A model generated the notes under the pieces. It did no database searches and was not told the origin of the DNA. It was given only the letters and a program-made list of their open reading frames with translations. Positions 56,176 through 64,000 of a stretch of DNA of 64,000 nt are shown here, one piece after another (positions within the stretch are counted from its first letter, which is position 1; each line of letters begins with the position of its first letter). The DNA comes from Canna indica. Lineage: Eukaryota; Streptophyta; Magnoliopsida; Zingiberales; Cannaceae. The stretch lies in NCBI GenBank assembly GCA_034359265.1, contig CP136891.1, positions 61,542,001 to 61,606,000 of the forward strand. Reading direction: 5' to 3'. The position numbers and the translations under genes were made by a program.

Positions 56176-57443
56176 ACCGCGCACATATCAGGATAATCGC
56201 GAAAGGCCCTCCGAACTTATCCTGCAGCTGGTTGGGAATTGACATCCAACCACACGGGCGTAGCTCGTAACCCGACTCCTAAATGAGCCGCTCCACCATT
56301 CCCAAGGATATGGCGCATCAAGACCTAAGTCAAGATTCTCTTACGGTGTCCTAAGGGTGTCCTCAATATGAAGCATCTCAACACTTCAAACCCGACCCTT
56401 ACCCCTTAGACCCGCAACGTCATGAACCCGTGTGGTTTTATTTCATGAATATCTTGTAAGATGGTTCATAACAGATTGTGCTCACCCTTAGACCCAATTT
56501 TAATTATAGAATTAAAATTTAGATCATCTCAATTAGGGTTTTATTTTAGGTTACTGTTCTGCCCAGAACTGCTGTGTCTGACCCGAATCTAGCCTCCAAA
56601 GTGTGTCATATGTTTTCAAACTATATTTTCTGGTCAAAACAATAGGTTACACGACTATAATAAGAGATCTAATCACCTAATAACATAGAAATAAAAAATC
56701 AGCCCAGATTCAATAAACAGCACATAAATTTCAGAAAGATGAAATTTCCAGCACAACATGAAATAAAATCGGAATTTTGCAGAATTAAATTCCTAAATTT
56801 CTAACATCACAGGTTCATGTCATCAAGCCAATCATGCATACAATCTCATAATTTTTACTCAATAAAAACTAGCATATATATCAAGAATCCCTAAACCAAG
56901 AATCAAGGAAATTAAATTAATTCTTTAGCAGCAAGAACACCTAGAACTCCAAGACGAAGTTTGCATCCAAGATTCACAAGATTTAATTATAAAATCACAT
57001 ATCTTCCATTAAACACAAATTCCATGATATGAGATCAAAATTTAAGATCTAAGCATGGCATAGAAACCCAGAAAATCTCAAGAACACAAAAGGACATTAT
57101 CAAAATCAAGAATCCTCAAGGCGGCTTCAAGAAAATTCGAAGAAAATCCGAATAGGAGGGATAAAACCACTCACTTGAAAAGGGAAAAAGATCTAAGAAG
57201 GATTTCCAATCAACGGCCTCCGAATCCGACTCCAAACCCCGGCGGCTCGACCCAAAGAAAGGAGAAGATGAGGCGGCGGCTCACTCCAAGCCGCCGGCTT
57301 GGAGAGAGAGAGATAGATGGAAAGAGGGCGGCGGCTCCAAGGGAAGAAGAGGAGGGGCGGCTTGGCGGCTTGGGCTGTCAGCTAGCTCCTCCTCTCACAA
57401 TTGTGTGGCTCCAAAATTTGGAACTACAACCTAGGGGAGGGGG

Positions 57444-57450
57444 TTTTATA
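57444..57450 (-). promoter_or_regulatory. TATA box of Tekay solo LTR
   Basis: TATAAAA on the minus strand in GAGGAATTATAAAACCCCC. Confidence 0.65.
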
Positions 57451-57709
57451 ATTCCTCCTCAACCCTAACCCTAACCCTTCCAACCTAATTAAATGCACCA
57501 ACATAGGCATAATTCATACTTATCCAAACACCACAATAATTAAAAATAATTTCAACCACTCAAACCTAATTTCATAAATTTATATTTTTCTTACCCGAGC
57601 TCGCAAGCTTGCTCCGGACCATGAGTCGACTCGGCTCGACCACGAACTAATCCGCTAGGCTGGCAAACATACGCAACAAAATAATAAATTAAATACCTAG
57701 GATATTACA

Positions 57710-57825
57710 AATTCATTCTCAGCATGCTGAGAATTCATTCTCAGAATCTCAACATGCTGAACATAGCATCCTGAGAATTCAACATGCTGAGAATGTCATG
57801 CCAGCATGCTGAGAATTCATAAATA
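57710..57825. repeat. AGCATGCTGAGAATTC palindrome cluster
   Basis: At least five copies of (T)CAGCATGCTGAGAATTCA or close variants here, and more at 55218-55277 on the other side of the solo LTR. Each has the palindrome AGCATGCT next to GAATTC, and neighbouring copies can pair with each other. Confidence 0.85.
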
Positions 57826-57826
57826 T

Positions 57827-58244
57827 ACATGGCCGGAGGACCAGACTCCTTTTATAGAGGCTGCATGGGAGCGTATTGCCCGCGCTCGCTACAACAGGCT
57901 GCTTCAACAGGCCCGTAAGAACGTGATGAGACAGCTGGGGGCCACACAGATTGAGCAGACTCGGGGACATGCCCCCGAGTGGATTCCTGGACCTGTGTAG
58001 GACCAGCTTGTTGAGCGGTGGGACACGCCTAAGTGGAAGGAGGTCTCCCGGACATCATCGAGAAACTACATGTCCAGGGTGGACGGTATGGGGGCGCGCC
58101 ACACTGGTGGCTCTGTGTCTTTTGCAGTAAATGAGCGTCGTATGGTATGTATAATTTCCTTACTTTTAATTAAAATATTATATATTGTGTATAATGATAC
58201 TAATGTATTTATTTTCTAATGTAAGACACGAGTTACAGAGGATG
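57827..58244 (+). pseudogene. En/Spm (CACTA) transposon protein fragment
   Basis: WPEDQTPFIEAAWERIARARY... and, after a TAG at 57998, RWDTPKWKEVSRTSSRNY followed by HTGGSVSFAVNERRM. The K-x-x-S-x-x-x-x-R-N and HTGGS-x-SF pattern is that of plant En/Spm Ptta-type transposase-associated proteins. A donor GTATGT at 58145 and an acceptor-like GTAAG at 58225 suggest an intron; the next exon (ACACGAGTTACAG) is cut at 58244 by the Tekay element. The first exon's 5' end is not clear. Confidence 0.75.
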
Positions 58245-60523
58245 TGTCATGCCCCAACTTAGGGTTGCGTGACTGGCCAAGGTACGTGTTGGTACCCGAA
58301 GCCTACCACATGTACTAAACCACTACACCAAAGAAGACACTGCACATCCAAGTATCATGAACAAAAGACAGCGGCACAAATCATTATTTTTTAAAAAATG
58401 TCAAAACAATTTTAGTAATTTCAAATTCAAAGGAAACAACTCATGTTTCAAAGTCTAAAGTAGATACAAGTTTTTCAAAGACAGACTACTCAGTGCATGT
58501 CTACAACCCTATCGACACGACTACGACTACATGAATGTCTGCTACGAGATCTACGCCAACGTCGGCCCTCCAGTCACACCATGCTATTGTACCTCACTGG
58601 TCGGGCTCTACAAAAAAACAAAATAAGAAATCGTGAGTTCACAGGGAACTCAGTGAGCGATCCTTCCGAACCTCCACTTAAATCCGTGATATGATAACAT
58701 ATAAATATATACACAAGCACATAAATGAGGAGTCTATGCTAGTCATATCATGGTAACCAGCCAGTTGGCCAACCTATGCGAATAAGTTGTCTAGCCATAT
58801 CGGCTCCTTCAGACTGAGTATCTTTCGGCCACTATGGTCGTATCCTGCATGAATGGTACTTGGCTGCACCGGCCTATACAACATACAAGCAATGTTAATA
58901 ACAATCACCGAGCCCGTCGACTAGGATGGTCAACTAGTCTCAGGATCCCACCGGGTTAGGGATAGCTAGTCTCACCCGACTCGGGTCTACCGTCAGCGTG
59001 GCCCTCTAACGAAATCTCAAGACCCTCCGCTACTCGGGTCTAACACCTAGCGGGCCCGCTGGTGCAATCTCAAGACCCCAATCACCGCTGAGTCGAGTAG
59101 TAGCTATTCCGACTATCGATACTCCTCAGTGGACCATCTCAATCACAATACACAATCAGAGTTTCTCAAAGAAAAACTTCCATCTAAATCCCCGAGCATC
59201 AACCCGTACCCGACCTCTTCCTCGGGTCGCACTAGTCGAGTACTAATGTCTGCTATCCTTCCCTAGGTGTGAAACCTAGTCTATGCATTATATTCCTTAA
59301 GTGTAACCACATTTCGTAAGCATCAAAATGTCAACTTTCGGGTTCGTCACAACATATATAACATAGGAAATTCGTTCTACAATTATCCACATGAATAATC
59401 ACATGATTTCCAAAAATAAGGAGATTAAATTCAGCAATAAATTTCTAAATTTCGATAAGGAAACAAGGAATATAACATGGCAAAGATTGGGCATTTACAT
59501 TAGAAAATAAATGAAACATTTCCATAATTCACATGCCATTCTAAATCCTAACCATATATGTGTGTTCAAGAACATTTCCTTATATCATGATAAACTCAAT
59601 CTACCACTACTAACAGATCATACATCAAGTGAGAAATCTATAGCATCACCGATGAAATAAAACTCTACATGTAAGCATGAACCAAGTCGAGCCCCTTTCC
59701 CCTCCTCACACCCACTCAGCCGAACCTAACCTAGGTTACTCATGCTTGGCCGAGATTGATCAGGGTGGAAGAAGAGGGTTTTTGGCCGTGATCAAGAATA
59801 ATCGAGCCACAAATCATGAAAAGAACCAGATCCAAGAGGTTACAACCACTCTAGGAAATTGGAGAAAAATTCGGCATGACCTTTCCCCTTTTTCCTTCAT
59901 GTGACCGACCCCTAAATTCGAGGAAAACTCCGTGAAACCTCATCGTTAAACAACATATACACAAGAGGATCAGATCTCGATAAAAATTTTGACGAGATGA
60001 CGGAAATATAATGAGAAATTGACAAAATCCCCAATACCTTGGGTCGGCTACCCGCCTACCCTTTGGATCTCGGTTAGACCACTCACCTTGATGAAGGAGA
60101 TGGACTAGATGAGGACGATCCCGATTTATCCGATGACGACATGAGACCAGCGTCGTCCACAAGCTCCTCTCGCCTTTCCTCTTCTCTCGGGCTGCGTGCG
60201 GCTCCCTCTTGCCTTGAGCCACACGGCGGCTTGGGGTGAGAGGGTTTTAATCCCCCTTTTTTTGACAAAGATGCCCTCATGACTTAAGTTTCGTCACTCA
60301 ACTCAACCTGAGTCCGAATTTAGCCCCGACTCGACCCGCGAACCCGATTTCAACCCAACTTGAACCGATCTAGCACATAAGTCATATAAACATAACTCAC
60401 GAGTCAAACAAATTGAATTATACCTTCTATTCGCGTCGATTTTCGCGACTCAACCCTGCTATTCCTCGATCCCGTGCGTTGCACCAAATAAAATTTTTAT
60501 ATTAGGAAACCTCGGGTATTACA
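58245..60523 (-). mobile_element. 3' LTR of a minus-strand Tekay-type element
   Basis: 2279 bp from TGTCATGCCCC to GGTATTACA, next to PPT and pol on its right, so it is the 3' LTR. Acceptor-like TTTTTGTAG (reverse, AG at 58608-58609), inverted repeat TGAGTTC-ACAGG-GAACTCA (58634-58652), donor-like CCACTCACC ending at 60086 (intron 1479 nt). It is the same subfamily as the solo LTR 7684-10047, which shares its CCGGGTTAGGGATAG and CTAACACCTAGCGGG stretches. Confidence 0.92.
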
Positions 60524-60524
60524 A

Positions 60525-60538
60525 CCTTCCCTCCTTAA
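60525..60538 (-). promoter_or_regulatory. Polypurine tract of the minus-strand Tekay element
   Basis: CTTAAGGAGGGAAGG-type run on the minus strand, directly beside the LTR. Confidence 0.8.
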
Positions 60539-62494
60539 GAAAAATTCATCCTCGAATTTGGTAGAGTATAGGGACTCACCATATCCTCGAACAAGGAGGG
60601 GTAGTGCTCCCTCATGTCTTGCTCTACTTCCCAAGTAGCTTCCTGCCCGGTGTGATGCTTCCACCTGACCTTTACCAAGGAAATTTCCTTGGACCTTAGC
60701 TTCCTGATCTGTCGGTCAAGCACCTCCACCGGCCTCTTCTCATATAAGATCGTCGTGTCCACCTCAATCGCAGTCGGCTCAATCGCGTGGGACTCATCCC
60801 TCACATATCTCTAAAGCATTGACACATGAAAAATTGGGTGAACTCTGCTCAAGCTAAGGGGAAATGTCAGCTCATAAGCCACAATGCCCCTCCGCTTGAG
60901 AATAGGGAAAGACCAAATGAACCTAGGGCTCAACTTTCCCTTCCTCCCAAATCGGACTACCCCTTTCATGGGGGAAACCTTTAGGAACACCAAGTCACCT
61001 TTAGCGAACTCCAACTCTCTGGCCTTCATATCAGCATACATTTTTTGGCGGCTCTAAGCCGCCAACAGGCTTTCTTTTATCAGCTTCACCTTCTCTACTG
61101 CCTCCTCGATCCAGTTAGGACCCACCATGAGAGTCTCTCCTGTCTCAAACCAGCCCACTGGTGATCTACATCTCCGCCCGTACAAGGCCTCGAACGGGGC
61201 CATACCAATTCTACTATGATAGCTATTGTTGTAGGCGAATTTAATCAATGGCAGGTGTTTCTCCCAACCGCAAGACATGTCTAGGACACACACCCTCAGC
61301 ATATCCTCCAGGGTCTGGATGGTTCTCTCTGACCATCCGTCCGTCTGTGAATGGAAAACTGTGCTGTGAACTGCGTACCTCGATCTGATATGATCATCAC
61401 TGGGGTACCATGGTATGCCACAATCCTGTCTAAAAATAATCTGGCGTACTGCTTAGCAGAAAATATCATTTTGACTAGAATGAAGTGTGCGGTATTAGCC
61501 AACCGATCCAGTACCACCCAAATGGAATCAAACCCTCCTCTTGACTTAGGTAGCCCAATCACTAGGTCCATGGTGATCTTCTCCCACTTCCACTCGAGCA
61601 CCTCGAGGTTCTGAAGCAGCCCCGCGGGTTTCAGGTGTTCAGCCTTCACTTGCTGGCAGACCAAACACTTGGATACAAACTCTGCTACCTTTCTTTTCAT
61701 GCCCTTCCACCAGTAGTGCTGCCTTAAGTCTCGGTATATTTTGGTGGCCCCCGGATGCATCGTATAAGTGGAACGGTGGCCAATTTCCAAAACTTGTCGG
61801 CGCACCTCTGTCATATCAGGCACCACAATTCGGTCTCTAAACCTTAGGAGACCCTCTAAGTCGACCCTAAAATCATCATCAGCGTCACATCTCCAGACCA
61901 GATCCCTTGTCATGGAACAAAATGCATCCTCCTCTTGCGCGGCACACAACATGTCCACCAAGGTGGACTGCACCCGCAGGTGTGCCACCAGGGTACTCAA
62001 ATCTAATATAGACAGGACTGCTCCCCCATCCAGGCACAGTGCTAGTTCCCGAGCTAGTGGCCTTCTCCCGATTGCCAAATGGGCCAAGCTGCCCATGGAC
62101 TTTCTGCTTAGAGCATGCATTCACCACTACATTGGCTTTCCTCGGGTGGTACATAATAGTGCAGTCATAGTCCTTTAGAAGCTCTAGCCACCTCCTCTGC
62201 CTGAGGTTCAACTCTTTTTGGGTAAGCAAGTACTAGAGGTTGTTGTGATCAGTATAAATCTCTCAGGCCTCCCCGTACAAGTAGTGGCACTAGAGCTTCA
62301 GTGCAGAAACCACTACTGCCAGCTCTAGGTCATGCGTCGGGTAGTTCTTCTCATGAACCTTTAGCTGGTGGGACGCATAGGTTATGACTCTGCCAAACTG
62401 CATCAGAACACAGCCCAGGCCAACCCGAGAGGCATCACAGTAGACCACAAATCCGCCTGAGCCTGAAGGTACGACCAACACGGGTGCTGACGTC
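60539..62494 (-). pseudogene. Tekay pol relic: RNase H, integrase, chromodomain
   Basis: Read right to left. RNase H start ([14 protein letters not shown], 62400-62450), TDHNNL and YHPRKANVV. Integrase H2C2 finger (GHRSTYTMHPG ... CLVCQ, 61780-61655). Integrase core with the Asp in KITMDLVIG (61568) and SDRGTQF (61385), and the Glu in SERTIQTLED after a small non-triplet deletion (about 45 bp) near 61362 that shifts frame. A long conserved tail follows, then a chromodomain-like PVEVLDRQIRKLR ... EATWEVEQDM (60583-60732). Stops near 61042, 62120-62230 and 62290. Upstream parts (RT, protease, gag, 5' LTR) are absent because a SIRE LTR begins at 62495. It keeps the integrase acidic residues better than the copy at 43487-44500. 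Confidence 0.92.
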
Positions 62495-63189
62495 AAGCAT
62501 GTTGGCCAAAGGTTTTCTACCTTGGTCTTAATCTCAATTTTGATGATAACAAACATGGAACTAATATCTCATTGATAAATCTTTCAGGTTCCAAGCCGGT
62601 TAGTGCACGACATCCCCGATCGGAAAATTCAAAGAAATCAAAGAAATCGGCAAGGACGCTCGTCGACGCTCGGGATTCTTCGAGAAGTTAGAGTTTAGAT
62701 TTAGGGTGTCTAGTTTATGTTGTAAATCCTCATGATGATGCATAAGAATCCAAAAACCAAACCCGAACCCCAAAACATGAGAACTCGAAAACTTTCCTGA
62801 AATTCACTAAGCCTAGGGAGCTCCTTGGAGGGCTATATAACCTAGACATTTTCTTGATATAAAAAATGGCGATAATTGTTCCTTGGGAAGAAACTAGATA
62901 ACGAGGTATTTTTAAGAATTTTGTGGAAGCCTTTAGCCTACCCATATTTGAACCGGGAGATTAGAAAATTTTCATTTTTCAGAAATTTGTACTAGACCCC
63001 AAAAACTAGATTTTGATTTTTTAGATATTTTTATTAAACCCAAATGGGGGGTAATCCTTATATAACATTTATGTTTTAAAGTTATTAACTTAAAGTTAAG
63101 AAATATTATATAAGTAGACTTAGCGAAGACGGAACCAAAAAATGAGCAAACAAGCAGAAAAAAACCAAGAAATGCAATCTGCCCAGTTT

Positions 63190-63285
63190 TGGTCGACCGG
63201 TCGGTCGACCGAAGTGTGCCAGAAAGCAACAGTTTGCTTTCGGTCACTTGGTCGGTCAACTGACAATCGACCGGACTTGCGACCG
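63190..63285. repeat. Palindromic GGTCGACCGGTCGG array in SIRE-type LTR
   Basis: TGGTCGACCGGTCGGTCGACC, then CGGTCACTTGGTCGGTCAAC and ATCGACCGG. It is the shortest of the arrays, and it lies about 65 bp upstream of the TATA box. Confidence 0.8.
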
Positions 63286-63349
63286 GATGGCTAAAACTGC
63301 TAGTTTTCCGCCCGTTGAGCCGACTGTTTCATGCCATCTCCTCAAGGCT

Positions 63350-63358
63350 TATAAATAG
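63350..63358 (+). promoter_or_regulatory. TATA box of right-edge SIRE-type LTR
   Basis: TATAAATAG after CTCAAGGCT. Confidence 0.6.
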
Positions 63359-64000
63359 AAGCCTTAGCAAGCCTTCCACCCCTAATTCAACATACCTTGA
63401 GCCATATTTTGATGATCTTTGAGCTTAATTGAGCCACCATTCTTGAAATCCCTAGCTTTGATCTTTCAACTCTTTGATTAAGCCTTGACTTCATTGATTC
63501 ACCATCAAAGGCATCAAGAGGAAGCTAGGAAACTTTGTTTGGAGCTAAATATTTTATTGGTTGATTTATTGCTCCATTTGGTGTTGTATTTTCTTGTTTA
63601 TTTCTTTGTATTTGAACTTGTGTAAGACCTAGAGTGTGGGTCTTGAAATTGGGTGGTTGCCTTTGTGTTTGAGGCTTAATTCCACCAGTGTAAACTTAAT
63701 TTACTAGGATTAGTTGAGTTATCCCTAGGGTTGAGGTGGAAGAGTGCTCTCGGTAAGAAGACAAAGACTTCCGGGTGTGGAAGTGCCTTGGGTTGAGAGT
63801 GAGACTCTTCGGATCAAAGTCCTCATTGTAAGAAAAACAAAATTAATCTAGTAAGGCTAAGTTTGGAAATCCTAAGCGGGGTGCTTCAGTAGTAGAGTAG
63901 GCATTGGGGCCGAACCACTATAAATCACCGTGTTTGCATTGCTTCTCTTGTATTTGCTTAATTAGCATATTCTCTTTGCTTCCGCTTGTTATTGAATTTG

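Larger units (their letters stand above)
55278..57709 (-). mobile_element. Tekay-type Gypsy solo LTR in the CACTA element
   Basis: 2432 bp from TATCACGCCCC (TG to TA at the end) to GGATATTACA, flanked by perfect AATTC (55273-55277 and 57710-57714). Landmarks: acceptor-like TTTTACAG (reverse, AG at 55638-55639), inverted repeat TGAGTTC-AAA-GAACTCA (55667-55683), donor-like CCACTCAC ending at 57174 (intron 1537 nt), and TATA at 57444-57450. It carries the largest minisatellite of the family (55820-56175). Confidence 0.95.
52211..58244 (+). mobile_element. CACTA (En/Spm) DNA transposon, 5' part
   Basis: Starts with CACTACAAGAAAATAGGG, the classic CACTA terminus, followed by subterminal repeats (52235-52590). 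It carries a LINE scrap, a tandem block, a palindrome cluster and an En/Spm-type coding fragment (57827-58244), and is interrupted by a Tekay solo LTR (55278-57709). At 58245 a minus-strand Tekay element cuts it; the other terminus is not in the window. Continuity from 52211 to the coding fragment is inferred. The stretch 52600-53550 shows nothing recognisable. Confidence 0.75.
62495..64000 (+). mobile_element. SIRE-type Copia LTR, runs off the window
   Basis: Starts TGTTGGCCAAAGGTTTTC inside the RNase H region of the Tekay pol. It has the GATGATAACAAACATGG and TTTCAGGTTCC blocks, a small palindromic array (63190-63285), TATA (63350-63358) and the R/U5 blocks CTTCCGGGTGTGGAAGT and CCTAAGCGGGGTGCTT. 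The region 62690-63180 differs from the other SIRE LTRs, so this is another subfamily. The 3' end (CACCCCCCTTCTAG) lies beyond 64000. 5', 3' or solo status is unknown. Confidence 0.82.

Noticed and set aside
55768..56270. Repetitive 140-codon ORFs (also 46731-46999 and 29386-29785)
   Set aside because: They are minisatellite translations, open in more than one frame or strand.
1..64000. Host genes, tRNA or rRNA genes, microRNA loci
   Set aside because: No tRNA- or rRNA-like stretch was recognised, and every ORF with homology belongs to a transposable element.

Overview
This is a stretch of plant nuclear heterochromatin made almost wholly of nested transposable elements. I see no host gene, no rRNA or tRNA gene, and no prokaryotic feature. 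A flowering plant with a large, repeat-rich genome is indicated by the mix of families: SIRE/Maximus-type Copia, Tekay-type chromovirus Gypsy with very long LTRs, a Copia pol relic, a plant Helitron (Rep/PIF1 helicase), a CACTA (En/Spm) element, a hAT-type MITE and a LINE scrap. I cannot name the species.

Layout. 1-2393: a SIRE-type LTR on the minus strand, split by a SIRE solo LTR (374-1884). 2394-4984: a Copia pol pseudogene (minus), cut at both ends. 4985-7639: a truncated Tekay LTR. From 7640 to 50828 the backbone is a decayed Helitron with a repeat-rich 5' region. It holds a Tekay solo LTR (7684-10047), a tandem array of ~0.5-0.6 kb units (10048-11990), AT-rich repeats, and the first Rep exon (13922-14279). 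The next intron is swollen to ~17.4 kb by one Tekay LTR that itself carries four solo LTRs, plus a sixth LTR (28643-31548). The second Helitron exon (31695-32784) is split by a Tekay element (32785-48074). That element's 5' LTR holds a complete-ended but pol-less SIRE element (34655-41119), and its 3' LTR holds a 541-bp hAT MITE (47479-48019). The Helitron frame resumes exactly at 48075 and runs through the Rep and helicase domains to 50828. There another Tekay LTR begins, broken at 52211 by a CACTA element. The CACTA carries a Tekay solo LTR (55278-57709), an En/Spm-type gene fragment, and a minus-strand Tekay element (58245-62494) cut by a SIRE LTR that runs off the window.

Target-site duplications can be read directly for most insertions, so the insertion order is largely recoverable. 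Every coding region is broken by stops, frameshifts or deletions. Nothing here looks autonomous.

The most interesting signals are non-coding. (1) The Tekay LTRs share a splice donor-like GTGAGTGG shortly after the TATA box and GC-rich leader, and a T-rich ..AG acceptor about 1.3-1.6 kb later. A short inverted repeat sits 23-29 nt before the acceptor in nearly every copy, and its sequence changes on both arms together between divergent copies. This suggests an LTR-encoded intron with a conserved hairpin. (2) The SIRE-type LTRs all carry an array of CpG-rich palindromes built on TCGGTCGACCGA just upstream of their TATA box. (3) Several LTR-internal minisatellites vary in copy number between LTR copies.
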